Of a DNA stretch of 64,000 bases, positions 8,792 through 18,836 are shown piece by piece (position 1 is the stretch's first letter; every line of letters begins with the position of its first letter). Location: positions 124,001 to 188,000 of the forward strand of contig CAZKTA010000002.1 of the NCBI GenBank assembly GCA_964555645.1. The letters run 5' to 3'. Below the pieces are notes generated by a model. The model did not search any database. It saw nothing but the letters and a program-made list of their open reading frames with translations, and had not been told where the DNA came from. This stretch comes from DTLC01 sp964555645. GTDB taxonomy: Bacteria > Verrucomicrobiota > Verrucomicrobiia > Limisphaerales > DTLC01. The translations under genes and the position numbers were made by a program.

Positions 8792-9364
8792 TTATTGGAT
8801 TGGTTCAACGTAAAACTGGGTGCCAACCACACGGGTTATTTTGACTGTTTTACCCGATTCAACTGCGATGTTGCCCTCGGCACGTGCAGGCGCTGTGTAG
8901 CGTGTACCGGCCTGCACATACGCAATTTCCCCCACTCCATTTTGTGGGATCGGCGTGATCACCGTCGCTGGCATACCAACGACTGTGGCTAGGCGTGACT
9001 CGCTCGAACTCTGCGTTTTTCTAAAGACAGTGTTGAAAAACCAGAGCGTTATGCCAGCTATGCCCAACGCACACACAATCGCCAAGGGCGCACTTAACCA
9101 CACACTCTTCGTGGCCGCGATACGCGAAAAAATTAGGCCAAATGCACCAAACGCGGTTATGAACGACGCCAATACGGTCGGACTGAAAAACGAAATTGTC
9201 GGTATCCCAGCATCGCCAAACCCGGCCTCAGCCGTGCCCCCCGTACCAACGTCAGTATCGTGATCACCCCCAAACAAATGCCCCGCTATCGCGCTTACCA
9301 AAGCAAACACAAGCCCAACAACAAGACACAATGCATATACGATGACGTCCATTTGACTCGGCAT
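8792..9364 (-). CDS. NfeD/YuaF-like membrane protein, flotillin partner
   Basis: About 190 residues. A first membrane span (VIVYALCLVVGLVFALVSAI) is followed by a Gly/Asp-rich stretch and two more spans (FFSPTVLASFITAFGAFGLIF and LAIVCALGIAGITLWFF). The C-terminal NfeD OB-fold carries ATVVGMPATVITPIPQNGVGEIAYV and ends VVGTQFYVEPIQ. NfeD proteins accompany flotillins and probably help organise or stabilise them. The frame extends to 9427, but the extra N-terminal residues are Arg/Cys-rich. ATG 9364 (MPSQMDV) or ATG 9352 (MDVIVY) fits the topology better. It is likely co-transcribed with the flotillin gene. Confidence 0.88.
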   Translation of the reverse strand: MPSQMDVIVYALCLVVGLVFALVSAIAGHLFGGDHDTDVGTGGTAEAGFGDAGIPTISFFSPTVLASFITAFGAFGLIFSRIAATKSVWLSAPLAIVCALGIAGITLWFFNTVFRKTQSSSESRLATVVGMPATVITPIPQNGVGEIAYVQAGTRYTAPARAEGNIAVESGKTVKITRVVGTQFYVEPIQ

Positions 9365-10043
9365 GACAGCTTTGCACAAGTAAAAGCAAATCCGCACTTT
9401 TTTGCAAGCACGAAAAAACGTTCTCAACAGTACCCCGCCAGTACAACCACGTTGCTTGGTAAATAAATCACCCGCCCAACATCAAGTGGCCATCCTACAA
9501 GTGCGCGTCATTATGACCGGTACCGGGTCTGTCATCAAAACCTCAATTCCCAGGCTGGGCGACTGTCACCGTTCACCAGATACGATTCCGCTGGGCCGCT
9601 TTCATTGAGACCGGGCCAAGTGTTTCCCTTCCCGCCCATTGGTGCGTTGAATGAAAGGCGTAAACTTCTGCAGCTCGTGCCAACGGCGTTTCAATAAGGG
9701 ATTTGTGGACGGGCTGGTGAAACCCCGTGTCGGGGCTAAATCCAACCTCCGACTGCTTGCTAGGCCAACACGCCATTCAATCCGCTGGTAAACATTTTCT
9801 TCGTATGCTCACTTTGCCTTGCAACCGGCAGTGCTTCTGCAGCCTGTCCGTGAAGCCGCTAATCCCAAATTCTACCTTGGCACGAAACCTTTATGTGGTA
9901 TTCTCCCAGCGTGTTCGCTTTGTCCCAGCCGCGTACTCCGTGTGCAGGCAAAGGGACAACCTTAGAACGTAAGTTTTTGTTCGCGCCAAAATGTATATGT
10001 CAAGGTTTTTCCAGCAGCCGAACAAAGAACAAAGTTTTGTGAA
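9365..10043. other. non-coding region between the divergent NfeD and ROK genes
   Basis: About 680 bases between divergent genes should hold both promoters. No clear -35/-10 pair, operator palindrome or RNA gene could be supported by eye. Confidence 0.45.
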
Positions 10044-11243
10044 GTGAAAAAGATTGATCTGTCAAACTTCAGAATCGCCGACAGCGCAACTGCGCGCGAT
10101 ATCAATCGGCGGATCATATTGAATCTAGTTAGGAAACACCAACCTATCTCACGGGCCGACCTCGCCCGGCGTTCAGGTCTGCAACGCAGCACCGTCTCTT
10201 CAATAATTGACCAGTTAATCGAAGAAAAATGGGTCAATGAAGGTGCTTACGGCCATGTTCCTCGGGGCCGGAAACCGACCCTGCTCTACCTCAATGTAGA
10301 ACGGGTAGGTGCCATTGGCATAAATATCCAGCCAAATAAAACAAACATTGGCCTCGGCACGTTAGACACGCATTTCATTGTGCTCGAATCGCTCAACACC
10401 GGGCGTGACCCAGATAAATTCATCCCTGCTATCACAAATCGTGTCGTCGAGATTATCAGGACACACCCGGAAATATCGTACGAAGGCATAGGTGTCTCTG
10501 TACCTGGTCGAATTGATGCAAAGACGAACAAACTGGTGTTTGCGCCTAACCTTGGGTGGAAAAATGTTGACCTTAAAACACCACTCGAGAAAGCATCAGG
10601 CCTACCGGTAGAACTAGAAAATGCAGCAAATGCATGCGCTCTTGCAGAGTTATGGAGCGGCCAGCAGCCAGAAGAAATGCGGAACCTAATAGCCGTGACT
10701 GTGTCAGAAGGAATTGGTGTCGGCATGGTACTTAACGGCCAACTGGTGCGCGGTTCTACTGGTATGTCGGGTGAGTTTGGCCATTTCACAATGCTTGAAG
10801 ACGGCCCACTATGCAACTGTGGCAACCGCGGCTGTTGGGAAACACTAGCCTCGAACAATGCATGCGTGCGTTTTTACACACAAGCACCCCCAACCCAACC
10901 GCCTGCAAAACTGCCAGCCACACCGACTTTTGAAGATATCCTGCGCCTTGCCCAGCAAGGTGACCCAAAAGCTAACCAGGCAATCGAAAAAATGGCGCAT
11001 TACCTCGGGCTAGGAATATCTATGCTTGTGGTCGGTTTCGCCCCTGACTTGCTTGTGATCGTTGGCACGATCACCCAGGTCTGGAACAAGGTTGAGCCTA
11101 TCATCCAACAGATGCTCTCTAAGCATTGTCAAACTGGCGCAAAAACACGGATCGTAGCAACGGACCCCGCCACTAACCCACGCCTGCGTGGCACAATCGC
11201 CATGGTGTTGCAGAAACACTTTAGCGCACCTCAAGTGGCTTGA
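10044..11243 (+). CDS. ROK-family transcriptional regulator (NagC/XylR-like)
   Basis: A 399-residue sugar-responsive regulator. Residues about 15-80 form a winged helix-turn-helix (SRADLARRSGLQRSTVSSIIDQL). The rest is a ROK sugar-kinase-like domain with GIGVSVPGRID, NAANACALAE and GMSGEFGHFTM. The zinc motif CNCGNRGCWE (about 258-267) is complete. Proteins with the HTH usually act as repressors released by a sugar or sugar phosphate. The ATP phosphate-binding loop typical of kinase members is weak (GINIQPNKTNIGL). The start is GTG (gtgaaaaag). It lies next to the polysaccharide region and may control part of it, which is inference from position. Confidence 0.92.
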   Translation: MKKIDLSNFRIADSATARDINRRIILNLVRKHQPISRADLARRSGLQRSTVSSIIDQLIEEKWVNEGAYGHVPRGRKPTLLYLNVERVGAIGINIQPNKTNIGLGTLDTHFIVLESLNTGRDPDKFIPAITNRVVEIIRTHPEISYEGIGVSVPGRIDAKTNKLVFAPNLGWKNVDLKTPLEKASGLPVELENAANACALAELWSGQQPEEMRNLIAVTVSEGIGVGMVLNGQLVRGSTGMSGEFGHFTMLEDGPLCNCGNRGCWETLASNNACVRFYTQAPPTQPPAKLPATPTFEDILRLAQQGDPKANQAIEKMAHYLGLGISMLVVGFAPDLLVIVGTITQVWNKVEPIIQQMLSKHCQTGAKTRIVATDPATNPRLRGTIAMVLQKHFSAPQVA

Positions 11244-12166
11244 CGATGTGTTAACCTGCAGCTCAGGCATGTAAGCGCCTGCCTAATAGCATTTTCACCT
11301 TGTAGCTACACCATTTAGCCACAACATTTAGCCCCAATGACTTAGTTGAATGTGGCGCGCACGCGCGCCGTGGGCAGATTTCCTTGCCCTCGCGCAAAAA
11401 CAACCTCAGAATAAACTTCTCCCAGAAACCAACAGCATTCCGTCCGTAAATGTGCTGGATGCTAGACCTGGCTGCGTGCGGGCACCGACAGGGCAGGCGC
11501 CTACAGTAAAACTCCCGCACGAGCGGGATGTGTGCGCTCCCCAATTCAGTCTTTCGGGTTTAGTGGACTAAACAGTCATCTATCCATCGTGCAAACAACA
11601 GTGCACACGGAGTTTGAACCCTGCCCTTTTGCAACGAGGCAAACCAATAACGCAACTGGTGTAACAACTCACCGGCTCAAACACCGGCTGGCCCGAAAGT
11701 TTACGCGGATTAAGTTAAGTGTCCCAGCCAGGTGGACTCACCGCGGCAGCGCATCTCTGTGTACTGGCGCGCAAAGCCCAATCTCCCACTATCAAAGACC
11801 GCTGCCGCGCTAAGCCACGGAGCTCTTAGGTAGAATCGGCAATTTTCACAAAAACGCCCGGCGCCGCACAGGCGTCTCTCGTACTCTGCGCCTCGGCGCT
11901 GGCCCGCTGAAAAGTTTCCTGCATAGCCCCAGCCTTATACATTAATTGCAGCCCTTTTCTGATGTGAGCCGCTCTCGCGCAAGACAGTTTGCTCTGTTTT
12001 GTCGGACACCCAAGGCGCGGCATGCGATTGGATGCAGCCTTGGAAACCCGGACCGCGTTCCAACAGAACGATCAAGAAGTGAAAATTTTTCGTGCCCTGC
12101 TCAAACCAGTGCATAACCTTTTGCGAGACAGTAGGTTACGCATTTTTCAGTTTTCCCAAAAAATGC
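11244..12166. other. long non-coding region upstream of the PEP-CTERM gene
   Basis: About 920 bases with only short, compositionally random open frames. A weak stem (CAGGC/GCCTG) follows the ROK gene near 11265-11285 without a proper T-run. No RNA family was recognised. Confidence 0.45.
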
Positions 12167-12194
12167 TTGACAAAACACAAACGACGGTTAAAAT
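12167..12194 (+). promoter_or_regulatory. sigma70-type promoter candidate for the PEP-CTERM gene
   Basis: TTGACA (12167-12172), a 16-base spacer and TAAAAT (12189-12194) lie about 50 bases upstream of the ATG at 12244. It is the clearest promoter match in the polysaccharide region. Confidence 0.5.
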
Positions 12195-12243
12195 TCGGCC
12201 ATCGAATTAAAGCTGCTAAACATAACACTAACAAGAAATACCC

Positions 12244-13053
12244 ATGAGGAAACTCGCAAAACTGATCGGCGCCGCAGTAATTGTTGCTGCAGTTGCAACA
12301 GTCCAAGCACAATTGTCGTTCCCCCTTGGTAAACTAGTGTATATTGATGCTACGGATACAGCACAAGGCAATACCGAGACGTTCACAAATGGCGTGTGGA
12401 CGGTCTGGGAAGCTTTCAATGGCCAAACGTGGTCTGCCAATGACGGCATTTGGGATCGGCGCGAGTTTGGCAACACAAACACAATCAACCCTATTTACGG
12501 GACTACCCGGACCATTTACCAAAATGCTGCTTCAGGTCAGGTCGATACAAATGCCACTAGACTGCGAACCACAGTCACACTGCCCGACCCGGGAGAAAAC
12601 CGATACTACGAAATTTACGCGCTTTACTGGTCAGACCCAAGCGGCTGGCGTATAGGTGCGTCCCTGACGGATGACCCCGGCCAGCTGCCACTTTACATCC
12701 ACGCGCCAGGTATGTCGTCGGTGCAGCTTTGGCCCAATGGCCCCGGAGGTGAAAACGATCACCCGGACGTCGGCACACGTTGGAGCCACGAATTACCAGA
12801 GAACCCGTTTACGACCAGTGTGATGGTGTCTGAAGGAAACCGCAGGTTACTTATGACCCCATCATTGGGCAGCATCTACACTGGCGGCCCCGTTTCAGTT
12901 TACATTGAGCCGGACCGCAGCCAGCCCGATTCAAATGCCCGCACATGGTACGACGGCATAGCAGTCCAACTTGTCCCCGAACCAACCGCTTGGGCATTGA
13001 TGGGGCTTGGTGCATTGGTGGCCATACTGAGGTTCCGCCGGAACCGCAACTAA
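12244..13053 (+). CDS. Secreted PEP-CTERM protein of unknown function
   Basis: A 269-residue protein with a signal peptide (about 1-23, AAVIVAAVATVQA then QLSF). The beta-rich body begins YIDATDTAQGNT, and ARTWYDGIAVQL comes just before the sorting signal. The C-terminus is a canonical PEP-CTERM: VPEP, the hydrophobic WALMGLGALVAIL, then the basic RFRRNRN. Such proteins are cleaved and anchored by an exosortase, which must be encoded elsewhere. The body resembles the C-terminal part of the BNR protein at 24136-26922 (YIDAT near its start, a Trp/Arg-rich middle, then ARTWYDG), suggesting a shared binding domain. It has its own promoter and terminator. Confidence 0.9.
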   Translation: MRKLAKLIGAAVIVAAVATVQAQLSFPLGKLVYIDATDTAQGNTETFTNGVWTVWEAFNGQTWSANDGIWDRREFGNTNTINPIYGTTRTIYQNAASGQVDTNATRLRTTVTLPDPGENRYYEIYALYWSDPSGWRIGASLTDDPGQLPLYIHAPGMSSVQLWPNGPGGENDHPDVGTRWSHELPENPFTTSVMVSEGNRRLLMTPSLGSIYTGGPVSVYIEPDRSQPDSNARTWYDGIAVQLVPEPTAWALMGLGALVAILRFRRNRN

Positions 13054-13073
13054 ATGTTCTTTCGCCAATTCTG

Positions 13074-13106
13074 AGAGCCGTTGCCAGATGTGGCAACGGC
13101 TCTTTT
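13074..13106 (+). terminator. intrinsic terminator after the PEP-CTERM gene
   Basis: A perfect 13-bp stem (AGAGCCGTTGCCA/TGGCAACGGCTCT) with a 4-base loop is followed at once by T residues. It lies 20 bases after the stop codon. Confidence 0.9.
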
Positions 13107-14527
13107 GCTTTTTTCCCGATTCGCTTTTTCTGGAAAACGACTTTACCCATGCAATTGAGAAGACCACAAATACCGCAAACCAAAAGATGTTTGCTGCTCA
13201 ACCCTTCTATACAGATTGCTTTTGGGCATTGCATCGTTGATGTAAGCGTGCCGTTTTTGAGGGCCAAACACACACCAAAAGCATAATCTCGCAACGGTTA
13301 CAGACTGTCACCATATCAAACCGTGGGTTTGTGCGAAGAGTAATCCGACAATCTTGACAAAACCACCACCCAGAGATGCAGACGATTTTTTGTGCTCTGT
13401 GTCACCTCAGCCGCACCTGCGGTGAAATGTTCTCCCTACCCCTACCAGGCCCCCAAAAGACCAACTTCTGGAAACTTAATAAGGCTAGAGTGGTGTAGGG
13501 ACCTCGGAAAAAAATCATTTTGCGTCCGCACAGTGCGAGGCCACTTTCAACTTGAGGGGTGGGTATTGCGCCTTGCCGAGGCTGGAGATCCCACGAAAAA
13601 GCGCTGCCGGCATGTTCGCAGGAGAGGTTTTTAACCATTCGAGTGCGCCTTGGGCCGCATCTTACCAATTTGAGGCGGTGAATTCAAAAGCGCTATTGTG
13701 ACAGTTGGGGCTTTTCCAAGGCTTTACCTGCTGACAAGGTATGATTCTCGTTCCGCTTTTCAGAACACATCAAAACGCAGAACGTGCGCTTCTCACGAGA
13801 CAAAAACAAACGGGTCCCCACCATCTGTTACGCTCAAGACAAGTCTTATATTACGCGAACTATCGCTAGTACAGGCGAATCCGGCAACTGCTGGCTGAAC
13901 CGGAACGTCGGCTTGTAACTAGCTTTAGGTTGTTAACTGACTGGGCGTCGGTGTTCTAGAATTTAGCACTATTGGCAAGCAGCATTGGCCCTCAGACAAC
14001 CACGCCAACTCGTAAAGGATTGGGGTCCTCTATTGCGCTGCGGTCTTTTAACCACCCACAATCCCGCAAACCCAAATGCGTAAAAAACGCCCTCAGACCG
14101 TTGGCGCGTGCGTGTGAATGGTCGGAATCGTATTGTTGAATGGGCCCAAGCAAGCCCCAAAAACCACAAGCGCCCCAAATGCAACGAACGCACTCCAGTC
14201 AGCGTGCGGTAAAGTTTGCTGCAGATTAACGTCGCGCACCTCATAACCGTTATAGTAGGGTGCCGCGAGGGCTCGCGCCAAATTGCACCACTGTTTGGCT
14301 GTTGTGCTGCAGCGGCCGGCTGACAAATTTTTGCGCCTCAGCGTGTGGTTGGTAAAGTTTTTTAGCCCAACAAATCACTCCACAGTCACTGTCTCCCCGC
14401 CCACTCTGTGGCTTAAAAACCACTTACTCTATCGCACAATTTATGGCACTCGGCGGCTTGTGCAGTGTTTGGCGTTCTGCGCAAGTCATTCATATACAGC
14501 ACGATACAAAAAACGCAATTTTTTCTC
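13107..14527. other. long non-coding region after the PEP-CTERM gene
   Basis: About 1.4 kb with no supported gene on either strand. Small frames here lack domains, signals or homology that I can recognise. It may hold unrecognised RNAs or decayed sequence. Confidence 0.45.
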
Positions 14528-14556
14528 TTGACGTTTTTGGAATTTGTTTTTATTGT
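14528..14556 (+). promoter_or_regulatory. promoter candidate for the prepilin-like gene
   Basis: TTGACG (14528-14533), a 17-base spacer and TATTGT (14551-14556) sit directly before the prepilin-like gene. If used, the leader is very short for ATG 14576 and about 50 bases for ATG 14615. Confidence 0.4.
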
Positions 14557-14575
14557 GAATTAAAAGTACGTTTCA

Positions 14576-15478
14576 ATGACGCTGCAGTTGCGGGCTAGAA
14601 ATTTTGTTAAAATCATGACACACGCGAAAAAGCAACGGCTGGCTATTAAAGAAAGCGTTGTTGGAGTGCAACCAAACGCAGTTACTACTAACAGACAAAG
14701 TTTTTCCCCGTCAGCATTCACTTTGATCGAGTTGCTTGTGGTGATCGCCATCATTGCGATTTTGGCGGCGCTGCTATTGCCGGCATTATCATTGGCAAAA
14801 TTTAACGCCAAGGTTACGAACTGCATTGCTATTTACAAGCAGTGGGGTGTGGCAGTGAACTTGTACGCTGATGAATTCAACGACAGGTTGCCTTCTTGGC
14901 CAAATGTAGGGTTTGGCGACAATATCTGGGATGTATCACCGGCTTTCACTACAACCATGCCCAAGTACGGAATGACTGTACCGATGTGGTTCTGTCCGGT
15001 CAGACCAAAAGACTGGGAGAATGCAAACAACCCGCGGGTGCCATATAGCATTGGCCGGCCATTGGTTACGATCGAAGATTTGATTCAGTACCTGGGGAAG
15101 CGATACAGTCCGGGGGAACATTTACTGTTCCACAGTTGGTGGGTACCGCGCCAGGGTTCATCGGGCGAATATCCGCGGTGGCAGCCCGGGGCTGGGTGCA
15201 CCCCAAATACAAGTCCCACGGGTCGTGAATGGCCAAGAAAAACAAGTGACCGCGCGGCTGTGACCGTGCCATTCGTAAGTGATTTGTGTCTGTCCGGTTA
15301 CGGCACGCAAGCCAGGCCAGAAATCCAATACGTTAACCCGGAATGGGCACATTTTTACCGGGGCAAGCTTAAAAACATTAATCTTGGATTTGCCGACGGT
15401 CGAGTGAACAAGGCAGTGCCGATGGAAATCAAGGCAAGGTACAGGGGCGACGGTGGCCAATCTTACTGGTTCTATTGA
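14576..15478 (+). CDS. Prepilin-like protein with type II/IV pilin N-terminal methylation motif
   Basis: A 300-residue protein. After a long basic leader it has the prepilin motif AFTLIELLVVIAI (about 47-59) with Glu5, then LAALLLPALSLAKF as the rest of the N-terminal helix. The C-terminal globular part ends with LGFADGRVNKAV, a turn typical of the DUF1559-like pseudopilins abundant in Verrucomicrobiota and Planctomycetota. A prepilin peptidase would cleave before Phe. It is probably an envelope pseudopilin. ATG 14615 is an alternative start. The LamG gene follows 195 bases later, a pairing of prepilin-like and secreted-protein genes repeated in this window. Confidence 0.88.
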   Translation: MTLQLRARNFVKIMTHAKKQRLAIKESVVGVQPNAVTTNRQSFSPSAFTLIELLVVIAIIAILAALLLPALSLAKFNAKVTNCIAIYKQWGVAVNLYADEFNDRLPSWPNVGFGDNIWDVSPAFTTTMPKYGMTVPMWFCPVRPKDWENANNPRVPYSIGRPLVTIEDLIQYLGKRYSPGEHLLFHSWWVPRQGSSGEYPRWQPGAGCTPNTSPTGREWPRKTSDRAAVTVPFVSDLCLSGYGTQARPEIQYVNPEWAHFYRGKLKNINLGFADGRVNKAVPMEIKARYRGDGGQSYWFY

Positions 15479-15562
15479 GGTGGCGGATTGGCTCCCCGAG
15501 TGGACACGCTACAAGAAGTGGACACAGCGTTGGCGGGTTGGGCGGCTTAAATTTTGGGTGCC

Positions 15563-15583
15563 CCGGGTTCAAAACAGACCCGG
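15563..15583 (+). other. small hairpin between prepilin-like and LamG genes
   Basis: CCGGGT, a 9-base loop and ACCCGG form a 6-bp stem about 85 bases after the prepilin-like stop. There is no T-run, so it is not a good terminator. Confidence 0.25.
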
Positions 15584-15672
15584 AGGTGGGAGAATTAAAT
15601 TCGTTGTGCCGTTTTCTCAGCGGCATGAATGGTAAATAACGAAAACAAAAAACCAAGACAACTGAACCGACC

Positions 15673-17961
15673 ATGAAATACCTGAACAGAAACAGAATGC
15701 TGGCTGTCTACGTGACGGCAGCGGCGGTATCGCTCGGCTTGTTGGTAACGACCAGCAAAGCTCAGGAAATTCAAAACCTGACAAATGGGCTCGTTGCTTA
15801 CTGGCCAATGGATAACACAAACGCGTTCGGGGAAATCCCCGATCTAGTGTCTTCCTATAACCTGAGAATGTACTTCAAGGACAAGACCCCAACCAATCGT
15901 TGGGCAGAAGATACGCTTTATCTAACCAACGATGCTGTTCGGGGTAACGCAGTTTATTGGCCGTTTTACACCGGCACACCTCCCCGTGTGACACTCGGCA
16001 ATAATACAAACGCAACCGGCTTTTTCCTGGCATACTTGGCATCACCAAATGACAAACTGCCAATTAGCCGGTGGACGCCCACAAACTGGACGATCGCGAT
16101 GTGGGTTAAGCTTGGCGACAATCATCCGTACCAAGATGCCGATCAGCGCATCTGGTGTGAAGGTAACAGGAGCGATAACTTCCCAACACTTAACACAAGT
16201 GTGACTGGGCCAGGCGAAATTCGGATCTTTGAACGAGGCCTTTTGGGACAAGGCAACCGAGTAAATAATAACGTGCGCATTTATAATGACGAGCAAACCA
16301 ACACTTGGACAGGCGGGAACGGTTGGCGCCTTTTAACAATGGTCCAGAGACAGGACGAGGGCCAGACCGGCACAGCGGCGAATCGCTATCTTTTTGTGGA
16401 TGGTTATCTTGTTGCCGGGCCGGGCACAGGCCAGGCTATCATTGGTAAGCTCGACGGGATAATAAACAACCTGGATAACTTCTCGCTTGGCGGTTGGTAC
16501 CGGGCAAGTGTGCCTGATGTGGCGTTTTTGACAAATGGAATAATTGACGAAGTTGCCATTTGGGAACGCGCATTAACCACCAACGAGATTTGGTTTTACA
16601 TGACCAATAGCATTGGAGTCACGTTACCCGGCGCTACACCGCCACTGCGCATCACAAGCTTTAAAGCTGACTTGGCTCTGCAAATGCCGGGCGAAGCAAA
16701 CGTGTTGCGTTGGCAGGTCAGCCCAGACGTGACAAAGGTTGAAATTGATCAGGGTGTGGGTGATGTAACCGCCAACACAGTAAACGGCGTCGGTAGCGTG
16801 AGCATTGCGCCGACTGAGACGCTCACCTATAAATTGACCATCCGGCGCGGGGTAGAAACGAAAACCGAAACAACACTGGTCAAAGTAGTCGGGTATCCGG
16901 CGTCTGGCTGGAAGATCATTGACGGGTTCGATCAGTTGGTGCCGAGCCCGTTACTGAACCAGAACAACTGGGAGTCAGTAATCGGCGGTATTTGGGGCGG
17001 CACGCATGTTCCGATCCGGGTCTGGAGTGCAATTGACGGGAACAAATTTATTAGCCCAGATGGCGCGTTTGGTGCAGATGGCGCCCCGGTGTTAAGCGGC
17101 AACTGGCTCAAGCTCAGGTCAATCCCAATCGGGCAGAGCAACACGTTGTTCTTCAGGTTCTACATTGATCCAGCGATTAACCAGTACTACTCAGAGATCC
17201 CAGGTTACCCAGTTGTTGACATATTGGTTGGGCTAGCTGACGACAAGGGTGGCGGGTTAAGGGCATCTGCTGAGTATTACTTGAACAACAATGGTCCGAG
17301 CATTCGGATACTGCGTGAGAATTACGATCAGGGCGGGCCGATTGATCTGCAGGCAAATTGGGGGCCATGGAACAACCTGGGCGGCACAAATATCTTGGCC
17401 GAGATTGCGCCGACCGGTCTGACGGCTGGTGTGGTCTATAACGTGTGGATAGATGCGTTCCGAACCAACGCCGGTGAAAATATCTCATCATTTTACTCGG
17501 TCCGTATCCAACAGGAGGGTGGTCCGGTGATCACTTGGTTTACTGATATGCCATCGGATCGGACAGCCGAGGGCGCAGCAGAAAAACCGTTCGACCACGT
17601 GTTTATCGCGGCGCGAAACGTCAATCCGCAGTACACGAACATGGTGCGTTTTGACGACTTTTACCTGAGTGAAAGCGGGTATCGGACGGATGTGCCCGTG
17701 CCAGCGCGCAGCATGGTAACAGGTAGTCCAACTTTGCCGCCGAACATTCAAATTGCGAGCGTGCGGCGTGTGACTGCTGGGATCGAGCTTCGCTGGAACT
17801 CGGTACCGGGTGCCTACTACACTGTCGAACGGCGCAGTGCAGTTGTCGGCGGTGGCTGGCTACCGGTTGCTGTTGGCGTGCCATCAGGCGGCACCACAAC
17901 AACATGGGTGGATACAAACCCGCCTGCGGGTAGTGCATATTATCGGGTGATATCCCCGTAG
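15673..17961 (+). CDS. Large secreted LamG/concanavalin-A-like domain protein
   Basis: A 762-residue exported protein with a signal peptide at about 1-31 (TAAAVSLGLLVTTSKAQ). Residues about 35-320 form a LamG-type domain: GLVAYWPMDNTN, WTIAMWVKLGD, and GIIDEVAIWERALTTNEI at its end. An Ig-like segment (about 330-410) and a second beta-sandwich (about 420-670, with VRFDDFYLSES) follow. The C-terminal fibronectin-like module ends exactly with AYYRVISP. It probably binds a polysaccharide; no catalytic motif was recognised. It follows the prepilin-like gene and is closed by its own terminator. Confidence 0.87.
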   Translation: MKYLNRNRMLAVYVTAAAVSLGLLVTTSKAQEIQNLTNGLVAYWPMDNTNAFGEIPDLVSSYNLRMYFKDKTPTNRWAEDTLYLTNDAVRGNAVYWPFYTGTPPRVTLGNNTNATGFFLAYLASPNDKLPISRWTPTNWTIAMWVKLGDNHPYQDADQRIWCEGNRSDNFPTLNTSVTGPGEIRIFERGLLGQGNRVNNNVRIYNDEQTNTWTGGNGWRLLTMVQRQDEGQTGTAANRYLFVDGYLVAGPGTGQAIIGKLDGIINNLDNFSLGGWYRASVPDVAFLTNGIIDEVAIWERALTTNEIWFYMTNSIGVTLPGATPPLRITSFKADLALQMPGEANVLRWQVSPDVTKVEIDQGVGDVTANTVNGVGSVSIAPTETLTYKLTIRRGVETKTETTLVKVVGYPASGWKIIDGFDQLVPSPLLNQNNWESVIGGIWGGTHVPIRVWSAIDGNKFISPDGAFGADGAPVLSGNWLKLRSIPIGQSNTLFFRFYIDPAINQYYSEIPGYPVVDILVGLADDKGGGLRASAEYYLNNNGPSIRILRENYDQGGPIDLQANWGPWNNLGGTNILAEIAPTGLTAGVVYNVWIDAFRTNAGENISSFYSVRIQQEGGPVITWFTDMPSDRTAEGAAEKPFDHVFIAARNVNPQYTNMVRFDDFYLSESGYRTDVPVPARSMVTGSPTLPPNIQIASVRRVTAGIELRWNSVPGAYYTVERRSAVVGGGWLPVAVGVPSGGTTTTWVDTNPPAGSAYYRVISP

Positions 17962-17980
17962 TAATGCAGGTTGTTGACGG

Positions 17981-18031
17981 GCTGGGCGACAGACCGGACG
18001 TTTTTGGGCGGTGCTGTCGCCCAGCTTTTTT
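17981..18031 (+). terminator. intrinsic terminator after the LamG gene
   Basis: The 12-bp stem GCTGGGCGACAG/CTGTCGCCCAGC encloses a 21-base loop and is followed by six T residues. It lies 20 bases after the LamG stop. Confidence 0.85.
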
Positions 18032-18529
18032 ATCGCGGTTCATCTTGGTACGAACCTGCACATCCAATTTGCATTCGTGACGTTTCTAAAACCTGTCTTC
18101 TCCAACTTAAGCAAAATTAGTGCAAGATAGGCGGTTTTTAGGGCCTCGTAGTTTAGCATCGGGCGCGTGTGGAGCCGAGCCATCCGTATATTTCGGTCGT
18201 ATGCGTCAAGACGTCATTACCAGCACGGCTAAACTGAGCGCGAATGCGCTGTGCGTGGCTGGCAGCGGATTTTTCATTGGCGAGCTCGCATTTTGCGAGA
18301 CTGGCAAAGGAGCCGCATGTCCGTGTTTCCACAAAATCAGTGGGATGCGAAGTTTTCGCGGTAGAGGTGCATCGCTGACGTGTGCGGGGAACGACCGCAT
18401 TCTTACTACCCGGGGTGACAGTGTGCAGGCTGTGGAGTCTTCGCAATCCAAGAGTGCATACCCGCTGCATATAATCCCGGAGTCGTGTAATCCAAAAAGT
18501 AAATGCAGAGTGCATAATTACGGCCGGGT
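18032..18529. other. non-coding region between LamG terminator and prepilin remnant
   Basis: About 500 bases. Overlapping open frames on both strands look random, and no domain or RNA was recognised. Confidence 0.4.
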
Positions 18530-18715
18530 ATGAAGAAATGTTGCACAAAAGCGTTTGCGTTGCTTGGCTTGGCGCGGCTATCTCGGTGTGAACAAACCGG
18601 GTTTACGCTGAGCGAGCTGCTTGTGGTGATTGCGATTTCGGCTGCGCTACTTTTGCCGGCGTTGAGGAGCGCTAAGTTTCACATCAAACTTGACCCCACC
18701 CGTAATATGGCTTGA
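18530..18715 (+). pseudogene. truncated prepilin-like gene remnant
   Basis: The 61-codon frame keeps a prepilin start, GFTLSELLVVIAI then SAALLLPALRSAKF, but ends a few residues later with no globular domain. Compared with the intact copy at 14576, the N-terminal helix lacks three residues (IIAILAALL reduced to ISAALL) and the conserved Ile after TL is Ser. Intact family members here have 300-322 residues. It sits 121 bases before the preferred start of the GH30 gene, the position an intact prepilin-like gene holds before the LamG gene. A functional mini-pilin is less likely. Confidence 0.7.
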
Positions 18716-18836
18716 TTGAACGATTTTGCACTGGGCACGTTCATGTGATATTGTTTTTGGGGTTATGTACTACCGATTTTCCAACCAATCACGAGCTCCA
18801 GGACAGGGAGTTCGACAAAAACCGAGCTGTAAAAGT

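Noticed and set aside
13402..13668. 88-codon minus-strand frame in the gene-poor region
   Set aside because: No recognisable domain, no signal, and sequence typical of chance frames.
15479..15600. tRNA-like sequence with GGGTTCAAAA between prepilin-like and LamG genes
   Set aside because: A hairpin resembling a T-arm exists, but no acceptor, D-arm or anticodon stem can be paired around it.
18120..18533. 137-codon frame before the prepilin remnant
   Set aside because: It has an overlapping antisense frame of similar length, random-looking composition, no domain and no start signal.
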